Shown: positions 11,561 through 23,624 of the stretch, piece by piece
How the letters are laid out: every line of letters starts with the position of its first letter
Numbering within the stretch: position 1 is the stretch's first letter
From: Phlegmacium glaucopus
Lineage: Eukaryota; Basidiomycota; Agaricomycetes; Agaricales; Cortinariaceae
Assembly: GCA_015039465.1 (NCBI GenBank)
Contig: MU130733.1
Location: forward strand, 1-64,000
Reading direction: 5' to 3'
Length of the DNA: 64,000 nt
Notes under the pieces: model-generated
The model's input: only the letters and a program-made list of their open reading frames with translations
The model's database searches: none
What the model was told of the DNA's origin: nothing
Translations under genes and position numbers: made by a program

Positions 11561-12087
11561 GATTCTGAGCAGATCTGAGCAGATCTGACCAATTCCGCTC
11601 AGATCTGATCAGATCTGGTGGGGGACAGAAAAGTACTGCTCTTCACCCTCACTGGCATAGAAGAGCTCGACAATAATTCTAGGTCAAGCACCTACTGCGT
11701 TACTCCCTTCCTTTTCATACAATCTACCTAAGTCCTACATATCCATAATAAATCACAGACTAATTTCTACATGCTCAGACAGTCCTTTTTATAACAGTCA
11801 TTATGCCACCTATCATCCAAGACCCTAATCTTGAACCGATTCCTAATTTTAATGGACCGGCTTACCAGCTGATTATAGACCTCATAGTGCAGGCACAGCA
11901 GGTCACACCTCAACCAAGCTATAGAACAACTCAAAACAGCCCATAATGCCAATTGACTAGCCAGAATCGAAATATGGAACAAACAAGTTAGACAACAACA
12001 GGAGTTAGAAGAGCAGCAGGTTCGGCTCTGGAGAGAAGAGGAAGAGAAATCGCACAGGTGACAAAGTCATCATGCCACGGCCTTCGC

Positions 12088-13545
12088 CCTTCACAATAAA
12101 CAAACTCAAGAATTTTGACTACATCAAACTATCCTACTTTACCCCTGAAGGCTGCATAGCAGCAATGGAAGACTGAGACAGAGCAAAGATAACTGCAGAT
12201 GAAGCCTTTGGCATTGCAGAGGTCAATGGTATCATGGCCTTAAAGCCCATGGCCTCTCTTAAAGCATCAAAGAACATCATCAAAGATAGAGACCTGTCCT
12301 GGAGACAAATGATGATGGGCAAGAACTCGATGCTCCACCACAAGAGCAAACTCGGTTGGCCAGAAAAACACATTAATGCCTTGGCCCATTTCTACTTCAA
12401 GCTCAAGGACCACCCGATGCAACTACAGCTGAACGGCAATGAAATCTTAATTATCTTCCAAGCTGTTGTCAGGAGAGAGTGGCATGATGCACTGGAGCGA
12501 AAAGAAGGCTTTAACATTGCCAATATCAATGAAACTACTCTCTGGTCCATAGCCGATGAGTACCACAATAAGAAATGAGCAGAAGGCATGGCTGAGGTCA
12601 GTCATTCACCTTTTTTTTTCCAGATTGTGGTTAATCCATACTAATTCTCCTTTTGTTACCCCCTCTTTTCTTCTCAACATGCATTCACTTCTTGAATTGC
12701 ACCTTACGCTTACACACCATGTGAACACCTCATGCCTCATGCCTCATGCCTATTGCTTCATGCTTATGCCATTGCCTCATGCCTAATGCCTATCACTTTG
12801 TGCCTTGTGCCATTTTCTGTTTGCCTCATGCCATATTGCTTGTGCCTTGTGCTGTTGCCTCATCCCATGCTTATCACCTTGTGCTTCATCCCTTTGCCAT
12901 ACGCCTCATGCCAAATGCCCCACACCAATGCCTCATGCCTCACACCAAATCTTCCTACCCCAAATGCACACCTCATACTCATGCCTCTCTTTTATTCTCA
13001 TGTCTTCACCTTCCCTATGCATATATGCCACTGCAGCTCCAGAGAGCCATAGCCAATACCACCCCTCAATGTGAGCATCATGAAAATTTGCAAGGGCATT
13101 CCAGAAGATCAGCCAATCGTTTTGTATCTAGCACATCCAGCTATTGGCGTCCCTCTCGGTCGACTTCTCCAACACCCAAAAGGATGAGATCACCGATGTC
13201 AGCCTCCAGAAACAAATACCTTAGACAGACAGCTTCCAAGGTTAAACATGAACCATCAACCAGTTCATCTTTTTGGAGCAGCGCATCTTCCCCCAGCCCA
13301 GCAGTCTGCGCCATATGTCTTGGGCAGCACTTACACAATGTCAGGAGTGCCAAAACCTTCAATGGAGGAGAAACAAAATCACATTGAAGCAAAAATGGTC
13401 AACTTATTTCCTTGTCAACCAGTCTACCCTTGTGCTCAGACTGGCAACAACCTGTTGGATGCTCAAGTACAGATCACCCCCAGCACCATGTCTGCTCAGG
13501 TTGCAAAAAACCAGATCATGGAGCTCAAAGCCGCCCTCGATGGCA
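12088..13545 (+). pseudogene. DIRS-like element ORF1: gag-like protein with zinc-knuckle region
   Basis: Homologous pieces run across frames: about 12088-12590 contains INKLKNFDYIKLSYFTPEG and ITADEAFGIAEVNGIMALKP, then a conserved block ending NIANINETTLWSIADEY; about 13030-13390 is Ser/Arg-rich and ends with CAICLGQHLHNV; about 13430-13520 holds LCSDWQ...GC and H.CSGCKKPDH. The Cys/His clusters are typical of the nucleic-acid binding part of fungal tyrosine-recombinase retroelements (my recollection of the family). In-frame stops and frame changes show the ORF is dead. A minisatellite at 12.7-12.96 kb separates the two halves. Confidence 0.6.
12725..12960. repeat. CATGCC/TGCCTCA minisatellite-like tract
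   Basis: Irregular repetition of CTCATGCCT-type words inside the gag-like ORF. The short frames there are repeat artefacts. Confidence 0.7.
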
Positions 13546-13654
13546 GAAAGCTTAATCCCCTTACCCCATACAAACACAAAGCCTGGGCCATCGCCTTGCA
13601 ACATCATAACCTCATCGGTCGATACCCAAACTTGTGCCAAAGTATTCAATACGG

Positions 13655-14894
13655 TGATGAACATGCTGGTTCCCTGCCTTCGTTTTTCGCATTTTTGGCA
13701 GCGACGTCGCTCTACGTCGCCTCTTACACCGACTATTTGCTGTTTTATTGCATAGATAAGTCTCTGGCTATTCGGTCGTCGCCTCTACTGTCCCAGAAGC
13801 TTCCTAAATGCCTTGGCTATATTTCGCTCGTACGATCGCCCCCTTCTCCGGCAGTACCCGGATGACATTAGGCGTCCTGCCTCCCTTTCGCTCCCTTTCA
13901 CCAGCGGTCACGTGTATAGTCATGCTTTTTCCATATTTGGTAATGCTCCCTCGTCTAAGAGTCGTAGGCATGTCCACTGCCCAGACCGACGTCCCCTTAC
14001 GCTACACCGAATCGTTTGGTGTCAAATCGTCGTAGCTACCCTACCAGTCGCTCCTATCCAGCGACAATCACCAGATCGGGAAGTTCCTTAACACCATTGG
14101 GCATTTTGGGTCGCTGATCATTTATATTCTTTTATCTCTCTTCGGTTACCTCAAACGCGTTGTTTTCTTTATTTTTGATACGTTTGCCATCGCTCCTTGA
14201 TCGCCTCCCTATACCACATGTCTCCTGCCGGTCCTCGGAGCGATGACCGGTCCTCTTTCATTTATCGCCCGCTATCCCTGATGTTTTGTCTCCCCATTTT
14301 GCCTAGTCCCTCTTGGACTCCTGTTTCATCGTTTTGATTTGTTTTATAGATACACATGTGCAACTTAGCCATGTGATCTCCTCTACCTACTATAAAAACC
14401 TCCTGTAATTTAGTTACAAAGAACAATAAGAAAGTATTCACCTCTCTCCCCAGAGTATAGAATTAAGTCTTGTCATCGTCTCTCTCGTCGTTCGCCTTCG
14501 TTTCATTGCGTTTTACTGCGAGTCGCCCATACAGCGACTATACTTCGTCACTGCGTCGCCCCTTCGTCACTGCGTCGCCCCTTCGTCATTGCGTCGCCCC
14601 TTCGTCACTGCGTCCCCCCTTCGTCACTGCGTCGCCCCTTCGTCACTGCGTCGCCCCTTCGTCACTGCATCTCCCCTTCGTCACTGCATCTCCCCTTCAT
14701 CACTGCGTCGCCACTTCGTTCCTTCGTCGCCCTTTCGTCATTACATTGCTCCTCGTTTCGCTCGTCTCATATCTCGTCGCCCTACCTTAGTTGGAACCTT
14801 TCTGCATATACTTGACTCAGTGTTTAGGCCACCGAAGCCCCGAGCCGCATCACACCTCAGTTAGTACAGCACCTAGCGTACTGACAGTGTATCA
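13655..14894 (+). mobile_element. Solo LTR (TGATGAAC...GTGTATCA), TSD ACGG
   Basis: Inserted in the RT reading frame: the codons for QYG before it and FDVGIQ after it become contiguous when it is removed. The ends TGAT...ATCA are inverted, and the 4-bp ACGG is repeated at 13651-13654 and 14895-14898. It has a TATAAAAACC box at about 14391 and a 20-bp minisatellite downstream. No protein domain; orientation follows the TATA box. Confidence 0.75.
14545..14740. repeat. 20-bp minisatellite (CGTCACTGCGTCGCCCCTT)
   Basis: About ten tandem copies, some with CCCC or ATCT variants, inside the solo LTR downstream of its TATA box. The repetitive frame at 14470-14864 is a consequence of the repeat. Confidence 0.85.
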
Positions 14895-15247
14895 ACGGAT
14901 TTGATGTTGGTATCCAAAAATTGTTCCAAACATATAGTCCACCCAATAACCCCTCCCTCAATGACTTCCTGGATGTATATCAAGACATTGAAGATGTCGA
15001 ATTCAAGAAAGGACACTACATTGGTTCATGCACCCAGCAAGAAGTTGAGTACCTTATTGGACCTTTTCAAACTTTGCCAATGTCTATTATTGCTAAGCCT
15101 GGAAAACCAGGAAAATTTTGTGCCATCCATAACTTCTCATCGCCTCACACTCCTTTATCACATATTACTTCTATTAATTCCTCCATTGACAGTAATAATT
15201 TCCCTTGCACATGGGGCACCTTTAATACAATCGCCTTTCTCATCTAC

Positions 15248-15660
15248 TGTTAGGGCAACTGCGATGCTGACTTAGTCAAGCTAGCAGGGGATCCAAAGTT
15301 AATAATATTTCAGAAAAGATATCTACAAGTGACTTACCTAGCAGGGGATCCAAAGAGGAAAGGATGGGGATCCCTGCTAGGCTGGGGGTATTTAAGTACT
15401 AATATGGACATAATGGAGATATAAAATAAATAAAGGAATGATATGATAATAATTAATTAATTAAATAAGAAGTGGTGTGATGTGAAAAATAAAAATAAAA
15501 GATGGAGCAAACTGGAGGATCGGAGTCAGAACAGAGTTACGGGGTTCCAGAGTAAACCGGTGATGGAAGCGGAGTTGGACGGAAGGTCAGAGGTTGTTGG
15601 AAAGGCAGAATGTATGATTCTGAGGTTGAGGTTTGGGTTGAAATTGGGTGTCCCCTAACA
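15248..15660 (+). mobile_element. Solo LTR, family L, 413 bp, TSD TCTAC
   Basis: Clean reference copy of the family: TGTTAGGGCAACTGC at the left, GTGTCCCCTAACA at the right, with TCTAC duplicated at 15243-15247 and 15661-15665. It carries CTAGCAGGGGATCC motifs and TATTTAAGTAC. Inserted in the RT domain of the DIRS-like element. Confidence 0.9.
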
Positions 15661-17927
15661 TCTACAACCTGCCACCAGGATCTCAAGCCTTAGTCCATGA
15701 CGTGGCAGAAGTGTATCAGACAATTCCTGTCACTCCCAGCCAATGGCCAGGTCTCGTCATACGGTTATGCAGCCAAAATAGATTCACAACCAACATCAGT
15801 AACAACTTCAGACTCGTGTCAGGTGGAGGTATTTACAGAGAACTGGCAGATGCTGAAACTGACATCTTTCACGCAGAAGGTATCGGCCCACTTTCAAAAT
15901 GGGTCGACAACCATGTTTTCTTCAGAATTCAAAGAATCTTCCTTGAACAATATAACCAAATGCAACGCAAGTGGAGTCAGAATATTGTTGCTAATGGAGG
16001 CAGGCGCCATGAGGGATGCAGAATTTGGTATTGCGGAAGCACCATGGAAGATGGTCAAGTTGAGGAATTTGATAAAGACAACTGTTCAGTACTACAGGAC
16101 CTATCTGCCTCAACATCCCCAGAATGCTCCTTCACCTACAATGACACAGACATTAATTGTGTATCTGCTAATCTTGGCATCCCATGGGAGTCATCCAAGA
16201 TGATCCTGTTTGGTCCAGTTGTACCTTATCTCAGACTCATGTGGGATCTTGATGTCAAAATTGTCTCTCTACCAGACTCTAAGAAGCAAAAATACCTCAA
16301 ATATATCACAGAATGGCAACAATGTCATACCCACACTCTTATCCAAGTTCAAGGACTTTATGGAAAGCTCTTGCATATGTGCCTGGTTGTCACCGAAGGA
16401 CAAGCATACCTTACCTTGTTGGAGGCCATGCTTAGTATCTCATATAACTGTCCTTTCATTCCACGATCCCCACCTCGCAGCACTACGCAAGATCTTCAAT
16501 GGTGGTCCAACACCCTGTGAAAACCACACCTTTTCAGAGACATACCATGCCCAGCTGCCCTTGACAACTTTCAGGCCTTTTCGGATGCCAGCTCTGGAAT
16601 TGGCCTTGGAATCACCATCAAAGGCAGGTGGAGAGCATGGAGACTCCTCCCAGGATGGAAAGCAGAAGGCCGTGATATTGGTTGGGCAGAGGTGGTTGGA
16701 TTTTAGTTCCTCATCCAATCGCTTTGCAGCCTTATATGCAAACCACGTAAACTACACCTCAAAGTTTTGGCAATAATAAAGGAGTTGTTGAAGGATGGTG
16801 GAAAGGGCGCAGCTGAAATAAACCCACAAATGAAGTCTTTTGATGCATACATGTCTTTACCAAGAAGCATCAGGCCACCATCTACTCGAGATACATCCCT
16901 AGCTGACAAAACCCAGCCAACAACCCTTCAAGGGGCAAGTACCCTCCTCTCTCGCTCCTTCTCCCACCCATACCCATCCCAGCAGAGCTCCAGCTCTTTG
17001 TCACCAATTTTGACATGCAGCCACACCTCTCTGAGCTCCAGGCTCGCCAAGATGGACATGTATTCAGTCCTCTCCCAAAACCCGCATGAGAATACTCAGA
17101 CAAAGACCTTAATGCCAACACAGACTGGGAGAGAGAAGAATTTGATCTCATATCTGCCAACTGCAAAGCCTAAAGACTGTAAGTTATCACCTGCTAATCC
17201 ACACCTTTTGCTTATTTTCCAACAGCCTCAAAAGTTACTGCCAGGCCAGCCCCATATCCTGCTCATCTCACCCCACAACCTTCTAATAGTCACCTGCATT
17301 GTTTGGCGTGAGACAGACTCCACAAATGGAAACCAGTACATTCTTGCGAGGCAATCAATACTTTGGGTCAACCAGTAAACCTATCCGATCAAGATCTAGA
17401 TAGAATACAGGCAGTTTTAGGATGTGCTTGGTCCAAGTCCACACGAGAAGTTTACGGATCAGGTTTACTTGCCTTCCATGTATATTGTGATTCTAAGAAC
17501 CTCCCAGAGGCGCAACGTACCCCCACCAGCCCACTCCTCATTTCCTCTTTCCTCACAAGCCTGGCCAGCACTTACTCCAACAAAACCCTCCACAACTACA
17601 TTCATGGAATTTGAGCATGGCACATCTTATATGGAATACCCTGGTTGACAAATAAAGATGAGCTTAGTACTATGCTTAAAGCAGTCAAAAAACTCGCCCC
17701 ACCAGATTCCAAAAGGAAAAGCATTGTCCCTACACCATAGACTTCATTACAGCAATCAAACATAAGCTAAGTCTAAACACACCTGTCTTTGCCTGTTTGA
17801 TGACTTGTTTTTATGCAGCCACCCATTTAGGTGAGTTCACGGTTTGTCGCCTGGATGCCTTTGACCCCACTGTTCACATCACACCATAAAACTTAAGTGC
17901 TAGTGAAGATCGGCATGGAAACATGAT

Positions 17928-20900
17928 TAGTGCTTGAAAGTCCGGTTAGTTAACTGGAAATTAACCGAGACCTAACCGGACCCTAACCGTTCAGGACTGC
18001 AAAAAATCATAACCAATCCTAACCGTAACTGCGGTCCGGTTAGCAGTTAGTCATGATTTGGAAAATTCGAAGACCGAGCATAACCGGTTTAGGACCGGTT
18101 GGACCAGTTTCTATACTGTCAAAAAGAGGAATTTCTACTATTCTACTACTCAATTCTAAACAAACCTAGTTCTAACAAAGTCTTAAATAATGTCCATGCA
18201 TAGTGAGATACATGATAACAGGTACATAGTGATAAAAAATGCGATACCAAACAGTGTGCCTCCATTTGTAAAAGTTCCTCGAAAATTTCCTGTTCTTCCA
18301 TCTATTCCTCCATGCCTCTACAAACTTGTAACATAGCCAAAGCCATTCCTCCAAGGGTTCATTTACCTAAATCTACTAAGCCCAAGCCCAGCGCTGGCAA
18401 GAAGGATGGCGCAATGAAGGCAGCCCCAACTAAGAAAGACCATAAACGGCATGCCAGCACAAGTGGAGATGAGAGTGAGGAGCAGTCCAAAGACTTGGAA
18501 CCCAAGGCAAGGAAGAAGAAGCGTGCTAGGCAAGAAGCAACTACATCTGAAGAGGAGGTGGAGGAGGTGGATGATGATCCTGTTCCCAAGCCACCAATGG
18601 AGCACATCAACGACGTGGATGATGAGCAGTCTGAACCCGACGAAGATGAGGTCAGTATAAATGACTATATATCCCAAAGAATGAATCAACTCACTGGATG
18701 AGCTCAGGACGGGCTTAACACACATCAACGTGGGGCTGACCTCCAAGAAAAACCTGTAAAGAAAGTATCCACCCTTGATATCCTCACAGTAATGTTGGAT
18801 AGGGTCAAAGTGAAGTTTATGGTCGGCGCTAATAAGTCCAAGGTGGATACAGGGTGCTGGTGTAATATTTGCAAGTAAGTAATTCCACAAGTTGTACAGA
18901 GCAACTGACTTACCTGCTGGCAGGAATAACGAGGCCTTTACCAAATTAAACGGAAAACAAAAGGCTTTCTTTAAGGGGGCAAATTCGACATGTCGCTTTC
19001 ATATTTGTCAGCATTACGAGGTATACAAAGAGAAGTGTGAAAAGGGAGACATACTGATGAATCATTGGGCAATTCCACGGCTGATATGGAAAGCAATGGA
19101 GGAAGAAAAAGAACAGGAAAGAGGCCGGTCGACAAAGAAGCAGATGCAGCAGAAGCTGGACTTTAAGATGATGATCGGTCCTCGTGAATTCACAAGATCG
19201 GGTGTTCTTCATGCAGTAGCGAAGCTCGTTGTGACAAACAATCAAGTAGGTTAGCATATGCTATCTCCCCTTAGTAAATCTGATGACAAACCAACAGCCC
19301 CTTGCGCTTGCTGATAACATCGCATTCCACAACACCCTGGTCTCAATGAGACCCAAATTGACCTCGTCTGACCTTCCAACATCCTACAATGTAAAGCTAC
19401 ATGTTCATAACGAGTTTGTGAAGTGGATAAATCAGCTAGACATAACAGTAAGCTTAGAAGTTCGTCACCTCAGAAAAGTTGCAAGTTACTCACCACTCAT
19501 CTGAGTAGGCAGCGCCGGGAAAAGTCTCAATAACCATGGATGGATGGTCAGCAGACACGACGAAGATGGGATTTCTTGGGATGACGGCTCACTGGATTGA
19601 GGTGAAGGAGAAGATATGGAACATGAGAGCCGAGGTAATCGGATTTAAGGCGTTATCCGGTACACATAGTGGGGAGAACCTGGGGCGTTACGCAGTGGGA
19701 TTACTGGACCGTGTTGGCATTATGAGTCAAAAGCAATCAAAGGCGAGTACATAATTCACATCACCTTATGATCATGATTCGATCAAATATTCTCATGTCA
19801 GCTCTACACTGCAACCCTAGACAATACCAGGAACAATAACACGACTTGCGGAACGATTGCAGATATCCACGACCGCCATGGCCTTCCTGAATGGAACAGC
19901 AAAGAACAACAATTACCGTATGTTTGTCAAGTTTCTTCCTTATCTTTTATCCCTCTGATCCTCTCTTAGTTGCCTTGGCCATGTAGTAAATCTTGGGAAC
20001 GTTGATGTTATGGAACGTATCACAAAGATTGCGGTTGTCGAAAATGCGACAGCCATCTGGGAATACGACCCCTCACGAGAAGACAACTGCGTTCTTGGCG
20101 GCTTGCTTGACGTTATCGCAGCTATTCGGACCCTCGCTATCAAGGTAAGCATGTTCAGTTCTTCCTTATCTTGACATATACCTCACATTCAATTAGATCC
20201 AGGCCTCGGGACAACGTATTGAATACTTTCAGAGCATTCAGATTCAATTTAAATTCACGGAGGCATTGAAGATCCCTTTGCACAGCAATATCCACTGGGG
20301 AACTGCATATAACATGCTTGCCTAGGCATACATACTCCGTCAGGCAAGTCTTACCGTTATTAATCTCATTTTACATTCTCATGACCTCGATTCTTATCCT
20401 ATTGCCCTCTTTTTAACATCTGCGGATGAGATGTATGGCCCCATCACCATGTTATGCCATGATAACCGCGTCGTGAAGCATATCCCATGGTCTGCCTTCA
20501 AGATGACAGATGCTGATTGGAACCAAGTGATTGATGCATGTGATATCCTCAGGGTGCGTATTTCCAAGCCCTTGATCTTCATTTGGATAGAAACTGATAC
20601 ATTATCTAGGACTCAAATCGCATCCAGGAGTGCTTCTCTTCAGAAAAACAACCCACCCTTTGGCGCGCCCTTCCAGCCCTCGAAGAACTACAAACGGCAT
20701 GGGAGAAGAAACACGACAGCCCCAGATTTGCTCTCTATAAGGACACTCTCACTCATGGTCTCGAAAAGCTGAAGAAATATTACTCACAGCTCGATGAGAA
20801 GCCAAGTTTTGTGTTAGCACTCAATAGGATTCTGCTCAAGTTACTTTAATTTATTACTAATGAATCTATTTACAGTCCTTCATCCATATTACAAGCTCAC

Positions 20901-21959
20901 ATACATCAAGCTCTCATGGGGAGGTGCAGAAGAGAAAGAGGCAGAGATTGCAGCAGGGAATTTAGACGCGAAGGACTGGCATGACGAAGCTAATAAGCTC
21001 ATCAAGAACACTGTAAGATCCACCATTCCTTTTGCCATGAGCTACCACACTAATGCCAGTAAATAGGTGGCACACTACTATAGCACTCGCCCATGTGTTA
21101 TTGCCGTGCCCAATGCATCTAACGAAGGGGAAGCGGCCTCAGAAGATGCCTCAGAATTTGACAAACACTGTGAAACCTTACTCTCTGACGACGCCGAAGA
21201 AGGCTGGGCTCCGGAACTCCGCCGCTACCTCAAAATGATGCAGCGGGATGTGAAAAAGGACACCAATATCGTCAAATGGTGGCAGGTGAGTAGCTTATGT
21301 TTCAAAATCTTTCTATTTACTAACTTTAAATGGTCCCAAGGACCATGCTCATTTCTATCCAACACTTGCGCGTATTGCGCTTGACGTCCTCCCATCTCAA
21401 GCATTGTCTGTACCCTGCGAACGATTATTCTCCGGTACCAAACAAGTCGCCACTGACCGCCGAGCAAGTTTGGGTCCTATTGTCTTCGAAGAAGTTACCA
21501 TTACCAAGTTGGCATGGGGACCTGGGCTCTGTGACATTGCGGCTTGGAATGCTGTGCAGATGGAAGAGGTTGCACATCTAGATCTTGATTTCGAGCAGAT
21601 GCTGGTTGATGATGGTGATCAGGACAAGTGGGATAAATCTATGCCTGGCTTAGACTTGGATTGGTTCTCATAGCGGCTCGTCAATAATCTATCATTTTAA
21701 CTAGATTAAATACACAGGATTTGATGAATCTACCCTCATCTAACCGGTTAGAACCAGTTACTAACTGGTTCTAACCAAGACCAGTTAGGAACCGGTCTTG
21801 TAACCGGTGCATAACCAGGCTAACTGACCTCTAACCGGTTGGTATCAGTCCGGTCCAGTCTTTTTGGGTTTCCCAGCTGATACTAACCAGTCTTGGTCTC
21901 GGTTAGAGCCAGTGGGCGCCTAATAACCGGACCGGACCGGACCGGACTTTCAAGCACTA
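17928..21959 (+). mobile_element. hAT transposon, 4032 bp, TSD AACATGAT
   Basis: Perfect 19-bp terminal inverted repeats TAGTGCTTGAAAGTCCGGT. The 8-bp TSD AACATGAT stands at 17920-17927 and 21960-21967. Both subterminal regions are dense in AACCGGT/CCGGTT words. It carries a nearly complete transposase gene and sits inside the tyrosine recombinase of the DIRS-like element. Confidence 0.95.
18312..21673 (+). pseudogene. hAT transposase with introns and a few nonsense codons
   Basis: The N-terminus is Lys/Glu-rich (18312-18701). After an in-frame TGA at 18699 the same frame continues with a Cys-containing motif (CWCNICK); a GT-AG intron then leads to NNEAFTKLNGKQKAFF and CRFHICQHYEVY. The catalytic RNase H-like fold follows in exons separated by short introns: MDGWSADTTK (about 19536), CLGHVVNLGN (about 19972) and NIHWGTAYNM (about 20290). 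The dimerisation region ALSVPCERLFSGTKQVATDR lies at about 21400-21460, and the stop is at 21671-21673. A second nonsense codon (TAG) follows NMLA at about 20322. Otherwise the frame is well kept, which suggests recent inactivation. It could be functional only if the stops are spliced out, which I cannot see. Confidence 0.8.
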
Positions 21960-22588
21960 AACATGATCACCATACTGCACCTCCCAAAGACCAAGACCAG
22001 TCTTCAAGGCGAAGACATATACTGGGCAAAGCAGGAGGGAGAGACTGACCCCATCGCTGCCCTCAATCACCACAGGCAACTCAATGCCCCTCCCCAAGAC
22101 AACCATCTATTCACGTACAGGCACAAGAACGGTCACCAACCCCTCACCAAAACCAAGTTCATCGAAAGGGTAGCCATTGCAGCCCGAGCAGCCAGTCTTG
22201 AACCCTTGCAAGGTCATGGGATTTGCATAGGAGCCACCCTCAAATATATCTTGCAAGGCATCCCCTTCGATGTTATGAAAGCCAAAGGAAGATGGGCCAG
22301 CAACACTTTCCTCCTGTACCTTATGAAACATGCACAGGTCTTGGCACCATACATGCAGGCCATGCCTCAAGTCCATGAGATTTTCTCGTGATACATCATG
22401 CCTCACATCCAATAACTACAGAAGAGCCTTTTATTTTCAAGGTATGCCTTTTTCTTCACTCCTACGACTTTGGGAATTGATACTCATCCGATGTGTCACT
22501 CACTCCTAGCAACCTGGGTAACGCGTCTCATATCAAACCCCTTTTATCATGTCGTTGGAGTCATTTCAGGTCTGGAACACACTTCATG

Positions 22589-23583
22589 CATCAGAAAAAA
22601 CACTTTGGCTCTAAGAGTCTCTTAGAGCAACCTCAAAAATTTAAGTCTACAAATCATTAAAAAATGCATTTGAAACATATTTATTTTTTTGAGCTTGGTC
22701 TGAGAGACTCCCAGAGTAGCTAGAGTGTCTTAGAGCTAAAGTGTTTGTTCTGATGCTATCCAAGGACACCTCAGGACAACCTAGGCCAGCATAGATAAAA
22801 TTTTGAGTGTCACACATTTGCTCAGGACACCTTTAGTGTATCCTGGTGCATTGACCATCTGGATTAAATCACATCAGGAGGCCCTGGGAGTCCCTTAGAA
22901 TTTATGAATTTTGCTAGACAATATTCAACCGCCATGTCCAGAAAAGTATTTTGCAATTTTCTCAATAAGGAGAGCTGCTATTAATATAATTTAAACATAT
23001 TCAGGGTCCTAAAACAATTCTCTACCACCTTTAAAAAAATTCCTTTTTTGGAATTTTATGTAATCTACCCTGACCCAGCACCATATGCTCGAAATCATGC
23101 TTATCTGTGATCATGTGACCAATGGTCTGTGTGCCATCCAAAAGATATATAAACCACCTACAATTTTGTTTTCTTATTTCCTACTTCCCCCAACTAGTAT
23201 ATAACTTTGTATCACTATCTTATTATTATTTTATTACTAGTATATATGATGTTTAGAATAATTGAAAATGATTTTATTATATTATTATTATTCTGTTGTG
23301 TGAGACTATTCAAATATCTGGTTTATATATGCTCTAGCATCAGATCCAAAGGGACTAAGGCTGCCTCAGGGATGCTCTCAGGTTGCCTCAGGACACTCTT
23401 AGGTTGCCCCAGGACATACCCAGGACATACCTAGGACACCCTCTGAGTTTTCAAAAAAAAAGACATTGGAATAATACCTTCTTAGAGCACTCTTGGAGCT
23501 CTAAGGCTCTAAGAGCTCTAGGGTGTCTTAGAGTATTTAGAGTGTCCTTAGACTGTTCTAGGGCAAAAGTGTTTTTCCTGATG
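22589..23583. mobile_element. Inverted-repeat element CATCAG(A/G)AAAAACACTTT, 995 bp
   Basis: The ends CATCAGAAAAAACACTTTGG and, in complement, CATCAGGAAAAACACTTTTG are inverted. The flanks AACACACTT and TGTGTTTCCACCC are joined in the uninterrupted copy at about 25257-25275, which defines it as an insertion. The interior has words such as CTCTAAGAGCTC and tandem AGGACATACC. No coding region; the TSD is ambiguous (ATG or TG). Confidence 0.65.
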
Positions 23584-23624
23584 TGTGTTTCCACCCAACT
23601 AGCTTATGCAGTACCTGTAGAGTA

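Larger units (their letters stand above)
9633..11638. mobile_element. Non-autonomous hAT-like element, TSD CTCTTCAC
   Basis: It interrupts a sequence present uninterrupted at about 24903-25060; the 8-bp CTCTTCAC stands at 9625-9632 and 11639-11646. The ends are imperfect inverted repeats: the left carries TCTTTGCTGTGATCCACCAG, and the right, read in complement, CAGTACTTTTCTGTCCCCCA followed by CCAGATC. Inside are subterminal GATCAGATCTGG motifs, a decamer array and about 1.1 kb of CAACGACG-type low-complexity sequence. No transposase is visible, and the long antisense frames there follow from the simple repeats. Confidence 0.75.
13546..17166 (+). pseudogene. DIRS-like reverse transcriptase / RNase H, broken by two solo LTRs
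   Basis: The RT begins LTPYKHKAWAIAL at about 13557 and stops at 13654 at the first LTR. It continues at 14899 (FDVGIQKLFQTYSPP), is cut again at 15247, and resumes at 15661-15666 with IYNLPPGSQALVHDVAEVYQ. The frame is contiguous once the insertions are ignored. The expected catalytic box reads KWVDNHVFF (near 15900) where the family has VDD. Further on, SLPDSKKQKYLKYI and EGQAYLTLLEAM fit the RT thumb/connection, and FSDASSGIGLGI (about 16580, another frame) fits RNase H. Several frameshifts and stops follow up to about 17166. Confidence 0.65.
17363..22391 (+). pseudogene. DIRS-like tyrosine recombinase split by a hAT transposon
   Basis: The N-terminal core-binding part is at 17363-17614 (LSDQDLDRIQAVLG...STREVYGSGLLAFHVYC), continuing in other frames to 17919 (CLMTCFYAATHLGEFTVCRL). 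After the hAT insertion the catalytic part continues without loss from 21968 to the stop at 22391 (ITILHLPKTKTS...GRWASNTFLLYLMKHAQVL). In this family the box around GHGICIGATLKY should contain the catalytic Arg (H-x-x-R); here Cys replaces it. Stops are also visible (TAG near 17737, TAA near 17886), so the gene was probably dead before or soon after the hAT insertion. Confidence 0.7.

Noticed and set aside
14470..14864. Repetitive proteins in overlapping frames
   Set aside because: They are translations of the 20-bp minisatellite inside a solo LTR.
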